Shown in pieces: positions 1-9,159 of a DNA stretch of 64,000 bases. This stretch comes from CAZFJG01 sp964410915. GTDB taxonomy: Bacteria > Synergistota > Synergistia > Synergistales > JAFGMB01. The notes beneath the pieces were generated by a model that saw only the letters and a list, made by a program, of their open reading frames with translations, did not search any database and was not told the origin of the DNA. The stretch spans positions 162,372 to 226,371 of the forward strand of contig CAYPIU010000001.1 in NCBI GenBank assembly GCA_964410915.1, written 5' to 3'. Both the position numbers and the translations under genes were made by a program. The stretch's first letter is position 1; every line of letters starts with the position of its first letter.

Positions 1-194
1 TCCTGGATGAATGTGGTTGCAAAGGTTTAAAGTCTGGGGAAGCCATGATCTCGATGAAACATGCCAATTTTATAATTAATCTTGGAAGTGCGGATTATTC
101 TGACGTGTTGAATCTGATAGGAGAATGTCGCAGTAGAGTTTTAGAAAGTACAGGTATAGATCTTGAACTGGAAGTAAGGCTTATTGATGCATAG
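1..194 (+). CDS. murB: UDP-N-acetylenolpyruvoylglucosamine reductase, C-terminal end (partial)
   Basis: The window opens inside a reading frame (codons in phase with base 3) that ends at TAG 192-194 and encodes about 63 residues. The tail contains the stretch SGEAMISMKHANFIINLG followed by an acidic terminal helix, which matches the last part of MurB, where the Ser-Lys-His-Ala-Asn-Phe run is conserved. MurB reduces UDP-GlcNAc-enolpyruvate to UDP-MurNAc with NADPH and FAD in the cytoplasm, the second committed step of peptidoglycan synthesis. Its position directly before ftsQ-ftsA-ftsZ is the usual dcw cluster order. The N-terminal and FAD-binding parts lie outside the window, so completeness cannot be judged. 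Confidence 0.88.
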   Translation, partial: LDECGCKGLKSGEAMISMKHANFIINLGSADYSDVLNLIGECRSRVLESTGIDLELEVRLIDA

Positions 195-984
195 CCGATT
201 AAGGATCTCTTCCTGGAAATTCTGGTTGATCTGTATCGCACTAATTGTTGGTATCTTATTCAGATCTGAACAAAGATACCAGATCTTCAGGGTAAGAGAT
301 ATTGCTATACAGCCTGAGGATCAGGTCCTTGAAAGAATAGTATGGGAAGAGATCCCCGAAAGATATATTGGATTCTGGCCTGGTCTACTGATGAAAGAAG
401 ATTATTTCTGTAGAAAAGTAGAAGAAAGACTGCCTGTGAAAAGTAAACTTACTTTAAACGGTTTCGGAAACTTTAGATTCACGTCAGAACCACTGGAAAT
501 AACGGGCCATGTTAGTTGGAACAGAAAACAATGGTTTATATCTGCAGAAGGATATGCCTGGTCTGAAGATCTTGATACTGGAGCTCTTCTTTTTGACACA
601 AAAAAAGAAACTCATTTAAACTGGGTCATAGGTGACGGGTGTGTGGATCTTCTGAATGAGGATAACCTGAGTGATAGAAGACAGGTTTTAATTGCAACCT
701 TCCCGGTAAAAGAACTTGGAAAGTGGAGTGATGGTTTAAAGAACTATAAATGGTTTCCATATATTTCCAGGATACAGATTCACAAACAAGGCGGACAATT
801 CATATTAACATTGGGACTTGATATCTATACTAACGATATAAAGCTGGTCTTGAGAGGAAGCGATTTTCCCTGGCATGAACATATCGATGCTTTAAAAAAG
901 ATAATACCGGAATTTCCACAATTGGGGAAAAGTGTGCAGATCGATGCTACTTATAATAACCGTATAGTCGTTAAAGACATTTGA
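187..984 (+). CDS. FtsQ/DivIB-like cell division protein
   Basis: About 265 residues with a short basic N-terminus, one hydrophobic segment (roughly residues 12-26) and a long extracytoplasmic part, the topology of FtsQ/DivIB. After the membrane segment comes a FRVRDI stretch like the start of a POTRA domain, then VEERLPVKSKLTL, reminiscent of the FtsQ region where residues of the beta domain follow 'ERxPVA'. Overall sequence similarity is weak and the assignment rests mainly on topology and position between murB and ftsA. A TTG three bases upstream (184) is also possible; ATG 187 is better placed behind the AAGG at 176-179. The start overlaps the murB stop, so translation is probably coupled. 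Confidence 0.6.
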   Translation: MHSRLRISSWKFWLICIALIVGILFRSEQRYQIFRVRDIAIQPEDQVLERIVWEEIPERYIGFWPGLLMKEDYFCRKVEERLPVKSKLTLNGFGNFRFTSEPLEITGHVSWNRKQWFISAEGYAWSEDLDTGALLFDTKKETHLNWVIGDGCVDLLNEDNLSDRRQVLIATFPVKELGKWSDGLKNYKWFPYISRIQIHKQGGQFILTLGLDIYTNDIKLVLRGSDFPWHEHIDALKKIIPEFPQLGKSVQIDATYNNRIVVKDI

Positions 985-1060
985 CCGGATAGTTAGATAG
1001 AATTCTTGTAACCAGGAGATAAATACAGTTACATGATACATTATGAAGGGAGCGGGAGTT

Positions 1061-2377
1061 ATGGTCAGCAGGGAGCCGGAAATTATTGTGGGGCTTGATT
1101 TAGGAACGACCAAGACAGCTGTTGTAGTTGCAGAAAGAGATGAAAATCTTCGCGATCCCCAGATTATTGGTATCGGCCAGTCAAAATCTCTTGGAATCAG
1201 GAAAGGAATGATCATCAACCTTGAACAGGCCGTTGAATCGGTGAAAGCAGCCTTGCATGATGCTGAGAGCATGGTCGGTTTTGAAATAGATGAAGCAACC
1301 GTTGCTTTTAGCGGGGTTGATTCCAACAGTATTATTTCAAGAGGCATGGTATCTTTGGGAAGAACTCCAAGACAGGTAACGATCCAGGATGTTGAAAGAG
1401 TTATTGAGGCAGCACAAAGTGAGTTGGCAGTTCCTCCAAACAGATGCAATCTCCATACTATACCTGTCAAATATTCCATTGATGGAAATTCCGGGATAGA
1501 TGATCCTCTTGGTATGACAGGGATAAGACTTGAGATCGAGCTCCAGTCAGTTATTGTTCCAACTTCAGTTCTTCAGAATGTGGTTAATTGTATGGAACGT
1601 GCAGGAGTTTCTGTAAAAGGGCTGGTTGTCAAATCACTATCAACATCCATGGGGGCTCTTACCAATGAAGAAAAACAGGCAGGTGTTATATCGCTTTCTG
1701 TTGGTGGGGGAATAACAACTATTGCTCTGTTTACTGATGGCAGACCGGTCAAACTTGCCGTTATACCTATTGGTGGAGATCATATAACGAATGATCTTGC
1801 TTACGTACTCAAAGTTCCTATAAGCAAGGCAGAAGAATTTAAAAAAGAACTTTCTCTTGATGATTCTGATCCTGAAGAAAAATATATTGAAGTTGATATA
1901 AGAGGGAAATCTCGGAAGATCGATGTTCTGGAAGCAGTTGAAGTAATGAGATACAGGATGGAAGAGCTTTTTTCAGAATATGTTTCCCAGCAGTTGAATG
2001 ATTTCAGTGTACATATGTTCCCTGCAGGTCTGGTACTATCAGGAGGGGTAGCGAAAACAAGGGAACTGGAACCTTTCGTTTCAGATCTTCTTGGATTTCC
2101 TGTTAGAATAGCGGACCCATTGGACAGTTTTCAGATGCCACCAGGACGGAATGACTGTCAGTATACCTCTGCTGCGGGGATAATACGCTATATAACAGAT
2201 AAAGAACGAAATCCATACCATTTTATTGAAATACCAGTACATAAACTCAGGACAGGCTCTTTAAATCCAATTTCCTCCGGGAGAAAACCCAAGAGAGAAA
2301 TCCCTTCAGGGGATGGCGGAGTTAAAGTGAAAAATCTTATTGGCGTAATCAGAAAATCGATCAAGGAACTTTTCTAG
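1061..2377 (+). CDS. ftsA: cell division protein FtsA
   Basis: Actin-fold ATPase that tethers FtsZ filaments to the inner membrane at the division site. The N-terminus has the phosphate-1 motif VGLDLGTTKTAVVV, the SHS2/1C insertion follows, and a second nucleotide motif (LVLSGGVAKTRELE) lies near residue 330. The protein ends in the amphipathic sequence VKVKNLIGVIRKSIKELF, the membrane-targeting helix typical of FtsA. Length 438 residues is normal. An in-frame ATG exists at 1043, but 1061 has AAGGGAG/GGGAG directly upstream and is preferred. ftsZ follows after 36 bases. Confidence 0.96.
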   Translation: MVSREPEIIVGLDLGTTKTAVVVAERDENLRDPQIIGIGQSKSLGIRKGMIINLEQAVESVKAALHDAESMVGFEIDEATVAFSGVDSNSIISRGMVSLGRTPRQVTIQDVERVIEAAQSELAVPPNRCNLHTIPVKYSIDGNSGIDDPLGMTGIRLEIELQSVIVPTSVLQNVVNCMERAGVSVKGLVVKSLSTSMGALTNEEKQAGVISLSVGGGITTIALFTDGRPVKLAVIPIGGDHITNDLAYVLKVPISKAEEFKKELSLDDSDPEEKYIEVDIRGKSRKIDVLEAVEVMRYRMEELFSEYVSQQLNDFSVHMFPAGLVLSGGVAKTRELEPFVSDLLGFPVRIADPLDSFQMPPGRNDCQYTSAAGIIRYITDKERNPYHFIEIPVHKLRTGSLNPISSGRKPKREIPSGDGGVKVKNLIGVIRKSIKELF

Positions 2378-2413
2378 AACCTAAATTCTCGAATGTCGGG
2401 GAGGAATATAGTG

Positions 2414-3565
2414 ATGGAAAAAATGTTCAAGGTAATTGACCACTCAAGAGCCCATCACGAAAACATTAAAGTTATTGGAGTAGGTGGCGGAGGCGGTAAT
2501 GCTCTTAATCACATCATCAGGAGCGGTGTTGAGGGTGTTGAGTTCATTTCGGCAAATACAGATATGGCATCTCTTGGTCTTTCAGAAGCAACCTCTAAAA
2601 TGGTACTTGGTCGTGAACTCACAAAAGGGCTTGGAGCCGGTGCTGACCCAGAGATAGGATATAATGCAGCAAAAGAATCTTTTGATGATATCAGAGAAAT
2701 GCTTGCCGGGGCTGATATGGTTTTCCTGACTGCGGGAATGGGTGGAGGAACAGGTACAGGTGCTACTCCTGTTATTGCAGAGATAGCAAAGGAATCAGGT
2801 TCTCTTGTTGTAGCAGTGGTAACACATCCCTTTTCATTTGAAGGTAAAAGACGTTATAAACAATCAATTGAAGGATCGAACAATCTAAAGGGAAAAGTTG
2901 ATGCCCTTATCGTAATTGAAAATGATAAATTACTTGAAATTGCTGATAAAGGTACTGGGCTGACAGATGCATTTCAGTTGGCTGATGAAGTATTGAGGCA
3001 GGCTGTACAGGGTGTTACAGATCTTATCCTTTGTCCGGGACTTGTTAATGTTGATTTTGCAGATGTCAGAACGGTGATGCGTAATGCTGGAGCTGCAATA
3101 ATGGGTATAGGCCATGCTCAAGGGGAAAATAGAGCGATACTGGCTTCCCAGTCAGCAATAAACAGTCCGTTAATGTCTACACCTATGGATGGTGCAAAGG
3201 GAGTACTTTTCAATGTAACAGGTGGTAAAGATGTAGGCATATATGAAATTCAGGAAGCTGCTAAGGTCATAAATGAAGCTGCAGACGAGGATGCGACCAT
3301 TATCTGGGGGCATACTATAAATGAAGAGATGGATGACCAGATAAAGATTACAGTTATAGCTACAGGTTTCAGTGCCAATATGAAAGAAGAGAAGAACAGG
3401 CACATTTCCAGAAATCCACATAAACTCAAGGGAAGAATGGAGCTTGAAGAATCGGAAGTTGTTTTTTCTGCTGAAGATGATGATCTTTTCAAAATAAACG
3501 GGGTTCCGGCAAATAATTTTGATATTCCTACTTATATCAGAAAAACAGAAAAAAAAGACAAGTAG
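2414..3565 (+). CDS. ftsZ: cell division protein FtsZ
   Basis: Tubulin-like GTPase that forms the Z-ring. The tubulin signature GGGTGTG occurs in GMGGGTGTGATPVIAE, and the N-terminal GVGGGGGNALN loop binds GTP. The C-terminal linker is short (about 45 residues, charged), followed by the conserved peptide DIPTYIRK that contacts FtsA, and a basic tail. In-frame ATG 2393 and GTG 2411 are alternatives; a strong GGGGAGG at 2398-2404 sits correctly for ATG 2414, giving about 383 residues. Last gene of this operon: a strong terminator follows about 95 bases downstream. Confidence 0.98.
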   Translation: MEKMFKVIDHSRAHHENIKVIGVGGGGGNALNHIIRSGVEGVEFISANTDMASLGLSEATSKMVLGRELTKGLGAGADPEIGYNAAKESFDDIREMLAGADMVFLTAGMGGGTGTGATPVIAEIAKESGSLVVAVVTHPFSFEGKRRYKQSIEGSNNLKGKVDALIVIENDKLLEIADKGTGLTDAFQLADEVLRQAVQGVTDLILCPGLVNVDFADVRTVMRNAGAAIMGIGHAQGENRAILASQSAINSPLMSTPMDGAKGVLFNVTGGKDVGIYEIQEAAKVINEAADEDATIIWGHTINEEMDDQIKITVIATGFSANMKEEKNRHISRNPHKLKGRMELEESEVVFSAEDDDLFKINGVPANNFDIPTYIRKTEKKDK

Positions 3566-3659
3566 ACGTTCTCTCTGAACACATATTATAAGCAATCGGG
3601 CTGCCTGCTTTTATTTCAGGTTATTTATTATATCTGTCAGAGGGTTAAAAGTACAAAGC

Positions 3660-3695
3660 GGGCGGGGGTCAGATGGACTGATCTCTGCCCTTTTT
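3660..3695 (+). terminator. intrinsic terminator after ftsZ
   Basis: A 13-pair stem with GGGC/GCCC at the base, a G-rich block facing TCTCT (G-C and G-U pairs), and TCAG/CTGA below a five-base ATGGA loop, followed at once by TTTTT (3691-3695). It separates the division genes from the SPOR gene. Confidence 0.85.
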
Positions 3696-3764
3696 CCGTC
3701 TATATATTATCTTGTTGGTGTAATCTTCAGGTGATTCCCAGTTTCCGGAAAGGATGGGTTAATA

Positions 3765-4484
3765 ATGCTGTCCAGAAAAAGCAGAAGACGAAGGGATCCC
3801 AGTCCTATGTTTCCCTTTGGAGAGATCATGTTGCCAGTTATTGGCCTTGTCGCTCTCGGACTTTTAATTATTGCGGTAAAGATGTTCTTTATTCCTTCGG
3901 GAGAGGAAAAAACATATGGTAATATGCCTCAAGAAGTCATTGAGAAGGAAGTTAACGATGACGAAACTGAAGTAGTACAAGTTGTAAAAGATGAATCCAG
4001 AATTAGCCTTGAAGAAAATTCACAGAAGCAGGGACGAGAAGCTATGTCAAATTCTAAAAATGATAAGGCTATTGAAAATACTATTGCCGTTCCAGTTGAA
4101 GAAGGAACAAATGTTTCAAAAAAGGATAATGTTGCTATTAATTCTGGTGAAGGAGAAAAATCAGATTCCAGTCAACCTGCCAAACCAGAAAATGTCCTGG
4201 ATTCACCAGAGGTTTCAAATGAAGTTAAAGGTGATCTGGCTAAAAGCGCAGATTCAAGATGGGGTGTTCAGATAGGTTCTTTTACGGACGCGAATGCTGC
4301 CAGGTTGCTTTCCAGCAAGGCGAAAAAGACAGGTTATTCAGTCAGGATAGAGGAAGCTGTAATAAACGGGACCAAATATCACAGAGTAATAATCTCTGCT
4401 GGTAGTACAAAAGCTGAAGCTTCAGATATTCAGGATAAGTTAAAACAACAGGGATATCCTACTTTTTTAAAACGGACAAAATAA
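3765..4484 (+). CDS. SPOR-domain membrane protein
   Basis: A 239-residue single-pass protein: basic N-terminus, a hydrophobic helix at about residues 15-35, a long acidic low-complexity linker rich in Glu, Lys, Asn and Ser, and a C-terminal SPOR domain (about residues 165-239, beginning SRWGVQIGSFTDANAARLL). SPOR domains bind denuded glycan strands at the septum, so this is probably a septal wall-binding protein with the SPOR domain outside the membrane. It stands after the ftsZ terminator and 61 bases before moeA. A GGAAAGGA Shine-Dalgarno (SD) sequence lies about ten bases before the ATG. The specific role is not identifiable. Confidence 0.85.
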   Translation: MLSRKSRRRRDPSPMFPFGEIMLPVIGLVALGLLIIAVKMFFIPSGEEKTYGNMPQEVIEKEVNDDETEVVQVVKDESRISLEENSQKQGREAMSNSKNDKAIENTIAVPVEEGTNVSKKDNVAINSGEGEKSDSSQPAKPENVLDSPEVSNEVKGDLAKSADSRWGVQIGSFTDANAARLLSSKAKKTGYSVRIEEAVINGTKYHRVIISAGSTKAEASDIQDKLKQQGYPTFLKRTK

Positions 4485-4545
4485 CTTTTATCTCATTTAT
4501 ATTCTCCATTGATTTGACTTTATACCTTTTGTAGGGGTTGTAGTA

Positions 4546-5778
4546 ATGTCAGGATTTGTGAAAGATTTATTTCCAAGATCAGATGCACTAAGATATATTC
4601 ACACACAAATGCGTTTCCCCTGGGTTTTTCCTCAGGATAGGTTAAAATTAAACCGACTTAATGGTCATATACTTGGTGAGGATATAACTGCATCCTGTGA
4701 CCATCCCTTATTTACCAGAAGTCTAAGGGATGGTTATGCTGTCAATAGCAAAGATATTACAGGGGCGAGTTCAGATGCCCCTACTTACCTTCGTCTCTCT
4801 GGCGAAATACCAATGGGAGCGTTGCCTGAAAAGGACCTTAGTTCTGGAAATGCATTGTTGATATACACAGGTGGGATGTTACCTGAAGGAGCAGACTGTG
4901 TAGTGATGCTGGAGGATACTGCCCTCACTGGTTCATGGCTTGAAGTGCGCAGGGCAGAACAGTCAGGGGCAAATATCATTATGAAAGGTGAAGAATTCTC
5001 TGAAGGAGATATGGTCATGAATAAGGGTCATATTATTGATTTCAGATCATCAGGGATTCTGGCTCATTTAGGTATAACATCTGTTAATATTGTCAAACCT
5101 CGTATTGGAATTATTAGTACTGGTGATGAGATTGTTCCGGTAACAGAGACTCATCTTCAGCCTGGCATGGTCCGGGATGTAAACAGTGAAGTAATCGAGT
5201 CCTGGTTTAGAAGTTATGGATTTTATATAAATCGATACGGAATTGTCAGAGATAATCAAACTGATCTTGAAGAAATGGTTTGGCATGCATATTCTGAAAA
5301 TGACATTGTTATACTGAGCGGAGGTTCTTCTGTAAGTATACGTGATTTCACATCGGAAGTATTTGAAAAAATAAGTTCACCAGGAATGATCTTACGTGGG
5401 TTAAGGATCAAACCAGGTAAACCTACCCTTGTTGCGGGATCGTTAAAAGATAAAAAGATTCTTTTTGGGTTACCTGGACACCCCCTCTCCTGTACCGTTG
5501 TTCTTATTACTTTTGTAATGCCTCTTATTTTTCAGGCGATGGGCCGAAAACTTTCTTATCAAAAAAAGCACTATTTTCCACTTGCCGATGATGTTTACGG
5601 CAACACAGGAATTGAGGAATTTATACCATTCAGGTTTCAACAGGATAAGGTAATTCCTGTCATGTCAAAATCCGGTTATATAAGTACGCTCATTTCATGT
5701 GATGGCTTTATCAGGCTTGATGAACAAAAGGAGACCATAAGACAGGGAGATAATGTGGAGGTCTTTATATGGCATTAA
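4546..5778 (+). CDS. moeA: molybdopterin molybdenumtransferase MoeA (first copy)
   Basis: Inserts molybdate into adenylylated molybdopterin, the last step of basic molybdenum cofactor (Moco) synthesis. At 410 residues it shows the normal MoeA layout: N-terminal domain with RDGYAV near residue 65, the MoCF-binding domain with STGDEIVPV and LSGGSSVSIRD, the FGLPGHPLSC loop, and a C-terminal beta barrel. It is preceded by an AGGGG SD. Its end overlaps the second moeA by 10 bases, so the two are co-translated. Organisms with two MoeA-type proteins often use them for different metals or different enzymes; which applies here cannot be read from the sequence. Confidence 0.93.
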   Translation: MSGFVKDLFPRSDALRYIHTQMRFPWVFPQDRLKLNRLNGHILGEDITASCDHPLFTRSLRDGYAVNSKDITGASSDAPTYLRLSGEIPMGALPEKDLSSGNALLIYTGGMLPEGADCVVMLEDTALTGSWLEVRRAEQSGANIIMKGEEFSEGDMVMNKGHIIDFRSSGILAHLGITSVNIVKPRIGIISTGDEIVPVTETHLQPGMVRDVNSEVIESWFRSYGFYINRYGIVRDNQTDLEEMVWHAYSENDIVILSGGSSVSIRDFTSEVFEKISSPGMILRGLRIKPGKPTLVAGSLKDKKILFGLPGHPLSCTVVLITFVMPLIFQAMGRKLSYQKKHYFPLADDVYGNTGIEEFIPFRFQQDKVIPVMSKSGYISTLISCDGFIRLDEQKETIRQGDNVEVFIWH

Positions 5779-7691
5779 GAGAACATATATCTATTGGCGA
5801 GGTTTGGGATATCTTTCTTGAAAAATTTGAAGGAAATATACATAGTAGAAAAATCAATATCAGTACATTAGATGCCGAAATTACTGGTCTTGAATTAGCA
5901 GAAGATATAATATCGAAGGCGAATGTTCCGCATTATAATGCTTCTGCAGTGGATGGCTATGCTCTTGATTCTCGATTGACTTCAGGAGCCTCTCCAGCAA
6001 CACCTGTTAAGCTTGTAAAAGAACAATACTGTTGGCTGAATACTGGTATGGCAATTCCGGAAGAGTTCAATTCCGTTCTTATGGTAGAAAACTCAACCAT
6101 AAAAAAAGATAATCTGTTTGTTTATAATACTCAGTCTGCAGGAACAAATGTTCGCTCAGTAGGTGAAGATGTTTCGTCAGGTCAGGTCATAGCAAGGAAA
6201 GGAGATATAGTATCTCCATATCTTGCGGCTTTACTTCCCTGTGCCGGGATCCGCAGTGTAAGTGTTATAGCATCTCCGAGAGTTGTATTCATTCCAACCG
6301 GTGATGAAATCATATCTAAAAATGACTGGCTGGAAGTTTCCGAACATGAGCCTGGAACAATAATGGAAAGCAACTCTATTATGCTTCGCTCTCTTTTTAA
6401 GAACTGGGGTATGGATCTTGAAGTAACAAATATTATTCCTGATGACCGGGAAAAGATTGAAAGTGTTATAGGCGAAGCAGTAAATAATTATGACATGATA
6501 CTTGTCGGAGCAGGCTCTGCGAAAGGTAGAAAGGATCATGTTTTCCCAGTGTTGCAGGACATAGGCGAGGTCCTTTTTCACTGGACTTTAATGAAACCTG
6601 GCCGTCCAGCTATGGGAGCCATTGTCAATGAAAAACCGGTAATAGGTTTACCAGGTTTCCCCATGTCAACTGCCGTTACAGCCTGGTCAATTGTTTATCC
6701 GATTTTACAATTGATGATCCATGGCACATTCAATAGAGAAAAAGTTATTCCTGAAGCTCTGGGTGTTGTTGAAACACACCATGATCTTCCACTTATGATC
6801 TCCCATTCATCCCCGGCAGGGATAGAAGAATGGCTAAGGATAAAAGTTGTTGAATTGAATGGAAGAAAAACTGTTGTGCCTTTTACTGGTGGATCAAGTA
6901 AAATGCTTTTAATGTCAGAAATGGACGGCATCTCTCTTTTACCTGCAAAATCTCTTGAATTCCCGAAAGGCACTACTATTCCGACCGTCTGGATCACTAA
7001 AAATATCAACTGGGAGAATCGAGTTTTATACCAGGGATCGAATGATCCTGCTCTTGATAGGATAATATCGTTTGTAAGAAATAATGGCGGGGATATTGTT
7101 ACCCGCTATGTAGGTAGTCTTGGAGGACTTGCTGCTCTGAAACGGAAAGAATGTCATTTTGCGGCAGTACATCTTCTTGATCCCGTCTCAGGGAAATATA
7201 ATGATTCATATATAAAGGAATTTGCCGGAAATGAGAAATGGAGAAGGTTATTGGTTTATTACAGGGAGCAGGGAATAATAGTTAAAAAAGGGAATCCCAG
7301 ATCAATCAGTACGATCCAGGATCTAACAGATCCTGAGGTAAATCTGGTAAATCGCCAGCCGGGAGCTGGCACAAGGGTTCTTCTGGATCATTATCTTGAT
7401 TCTGCTGGTATAGATAGTTCGCTTATCTCCGGATACAATAATTGTTCTTTTACTCATTTTGACGCTGCAAGTCAGGTTAAGACAGGAATTGCGGATGTAG
7501 CTTTAGGTATTCGTGCTGCTGCTACAGAAATGGACCTTGACTTTATACCACTTACAGAAGAACCATTCGAACTGGTTATTCCTGAATCAAGTTTTTACCA
7601 TAAAGGAATTCAATCGCTTATCAAGAGCCTCGACGATCCTGCATGGAGATCAATGGTAGAGAAAATGGGGGGATACAGATGGGCGGTCTGA
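5769..7691 (+). CDS. MoeA fused to a periplasmic-binding-protein-like (LysR substrate-binding type) domain
   Basis: A 640-residue two-part protein. Residues 1 to about 410 are a second MoeA (SAVDGYAL, PTGDEIIS, GAGSAKGRKDHV, IGLPGFPMS). Residues about 420-640 are a PBP-like domain: GSNDPALDRIISFV, a GSLGGLAALKRKECHFAAVH block, HLLDPVSGKYND, and NRQPGAGTRVLLD. This combination is known in anaerobes and archaea; the PBP part resembles molybdate/tungstate-sensing domains and may deliver or sense the oxyanion, which is inference. SD GGAGG lies just upstream. The 3' end overlaps moaA by 13 bases. Confidence 0.9.
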   Translation: MALREHISIGEVWDIFLEKFEGNIHSRKINISTLDAEITGLELAEDIISKANVPHYNASAVDGYALDSRLTSGASPATPVKLVKEQYCWLNTGMAIPEEFNSVLMVENSTIKKDNLFVYNTQSAGTNVRSVGEDVSSGQVIARKGDIVSPYLAALLPCAGIRSVSVIASPRVVFIPTGDEIISKNDWLEVSEHEPGTIMESNSIMLRSLFKNWGMDLEVTNIIPDDREKIESVIGEAVNNYDMILVGAGSAKGRKDHVFPVLQDIGEVLFHWTLMKPGRPAMGAIVNEKPVIGLPGFPMSTAVTAWSIVYPILQLMIHGTFNREKVIPEALGVVETHHDLPLMISHSSPAGIEEWLRIKVVELNGRKTVVPFTGGSSKMLLMSEMDGISLLPAKSLEFPKGTTIPTVWITKNINWENRVLYQGSNDPALDRIISFVRNNGGDIVTRYVGSLGGLAALKRKECHFAAVHLLDPVSGKYNDSYIKEFAGNEKWRRLLVYYREQGIIVKKGNPRSISTIQDLTDPEVNLVNRQPGAGTRVLLDHYLDSAGIDSSLISGYNNCSFTHFDAASQVKTGIADVALGIRAAATEMDLDFIPLTEEPFELVIPESSFYHKGIQSLIKSLDDPAWRSMVEKMGGYRWAV

Positions 7692-8656
7692 TCGATAGAT
7701 ACGGAAGAATATTAAAATACTTGAGGATATCCATTACTGACAGGTGTAATTTCAGATGTCGGTATTGTATGCCTCCAGAAGGAATAACCTGGCATAAACA
7801 TGAAGATATAATGACCTACGAGGATATTACGTTTCTTGTTAATGTTCTGACTGGCATGGGAGTTGAAAAAGTAAGGTTTACTGGTGGAGAGCCACTCTTA
7901 AGACCTGGCTTTCCAAATTACCTTAAAGAGTTTTGCGCAACTTTTCCAGATATCAAGACTACTTTCACAACAAATGGGTCCCTTTTGCGGAGATACCATG
8001 ATGATATTCTCTCTTCGAAACTAAACAGAATTAATATAAGCCTGGATACACTTTCTCCTGAAAAGTTTTCTGAGATTACAAGGATTGGTGATCTTGAAAC
8101 TGTTCTGGATGGAATTAAACTGTTTTCAGGCTTAAAACAGTTTAACCTCAGGATCAATACGGTGGTTATAAAGGGTTTTAATGATGGTGAAATCAAAGAT
8201 ATAATTGAATTTTCCCTTGAAAATAACATTCTTCCCAGGTTTATTGAATTCATGCCACTTGATGATGATATATGGAGTGGAAATTGTTATGTCTCAGCCG
8301 ATAATATTCTGGATTCCCTTCCGGAGAAAGATCATTGGGAACCTATGATTATGGATCAGGAAATAAGTCCAGGTCCCGCAAAGTATTATTACAATTCAAA
8401 AACCAAACAGAAACTTGGAATTATCGCTGCAGTTTCACATCATTTCTGTAAAGAATGTAACAGATTGAGAGTAACGGCACTTGGAGAAATGCGTCCATGT
8501 CTTTTCAGCGACAAGGGAATTTCCCTGATCGAGGCTATTAGAGAAAGAGATACGCTGGAATTAAAGAATAGAATAATTACCGCAGTAGAGCAGAAACCGT
8601 CCGGATGGGATTCTTCTGAAGGACATGCATGTCATATGTCTCGTATTGGAGGTTAG
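7679..8656 (+). CDS. moaA: GTP 3',8-cyclase MoaA (radical SAM)
   Basis: Radical SAM enzyme that, with MoaC, turns GTP into cyclic pyranopterin monophosphate. The SAM-cluster motif is CNFRCRYC near the N-terminus; the second Fe-S cluster cysteines are in CKECNRLRV and RPCLF; the chain ends in Gly-Gly, the C-terminal pair required by MoaA. Length 325 residues is typical. A further upstream in-frame ATG (7643) would lie well inside the previous gene; ATG 7679 has GGGGGATA before it and gives the usual N-terminus (LIDRYGRILKYLRISITDRC). Confidence 0.95.
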   Translation: MGGLIDRYGRILKYLRISITDRCNFRCRYCMPPEGITWHKHEDIMTYEDITFLVNVLTGMGVEKVRFTGGEPLLRPGFPNYLKEFCATFPDIKTTFTTNGSLLRRYHDDILSSKLNRINISLDTLSPEKFSEITRIGDLETVLDGIKLFSGLKQFNLRINTVVIKGFNDGEIKDIIEFSLENNILPRFIEFMPLDDDIWSGNCYVSADNILDSLPEKDHWEPMIMDQEISPGPAKYYYNSKTKQKLGIIAAVSHHFCKECNRLRVTALGEMRPCLFSDKGISLIEAIRERDTLELKNRIITAVEQKPSGWDSSEGHACHMSRIGG

Positions 8657-8661
8657 AAATT

Positions 8662-9159
8662 ATGGATCTTACTCATCTTGATGATTCCGGACATCCTGTT
8701 ATGGTGGATGTTTCGACAAAAGATATTACTGTAAGAACTGCAGAAGCCGAAGGTGAGGTAAGATTATCACTTAAGGTCTTTGAATCAATTCGTTCAGGAT
8801 CTATTGTAAAAGGTGATGTATTTAAAATTGCCGAGACTGCAGGGATAATGGCTCTTAAAAAGACTTCCGATATAATACCCCTTTGTCATTCTATTCGCAT
8901 AGAACATTCATCTGTACGCTGTGAGCTTATTGAAAGTTCAATGACAGTAAGGATTTCCTGTACTGTAAAGACAAGAGAAGTTACTGGTGTTGAAATGGAA
9001 GCTATCACAGGTGTAATGGGAGCGGCATTGACAATATATGATATGTGCAAGGCGATAGATAAAACTATGACAATATCAAATATCAGGCTCTTATCCAAAA
9101 CAGGAGGTAAAAGCGGTTCATTTTTAAACAAAAAGGAGTCATTGGATGAAGATTCTTGA
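8662..9159 (+). CDS. moaC: cyclic pyranopterin monophosphate synthase MoaC
   Basis: Converts 3',8-cyclo-dihydro-GTP to cPMP. 165 residues, starting LTHLDDSGHPVMVDVSTK, with the signature IIPLCHSI, and TGVEMEAITGVMGAALTIYDMCK near the C-terminus containing the conserved Glu and Asp-Met-Cys-Lys. The ATG at 8662 has GGAGG (8648-8652) at proper distance; an upstream ATG at 8629 lies inside moaA and is unlikely. The end overlaps the next gene by 14 bases. Confidence 0.95.
   Translation: MDLTHLDDSGHPVMVDVSTKDITVRTAEAEGEVRLSLKVFESIRSGSIVKGDVFKIAETAGIMALKKTSDIIPLCHSIRIEHSSVRCELIESSMTVRISCTVKTREVTGVEMEAITGVMGAALTIYDMCKAIDKTMTISNIRLLSKTGGKSGSFLNKKESLDEDS

Noticed and set aside
892..1479. 195-codon open frame on the minus strand opposite ftsA
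   Set aside because: It lies over the strongly supported ftsA and the ftsQ-like end, has no recognisable motif and no SD; it is a shadow frame. The same holds for frames opposite ftsZ, amrS and dxr.
4514..4545. TTGACT upstream of moeA as a -35 box
   Set aside because: No -10 fits at the proper distance without running into the start codon.
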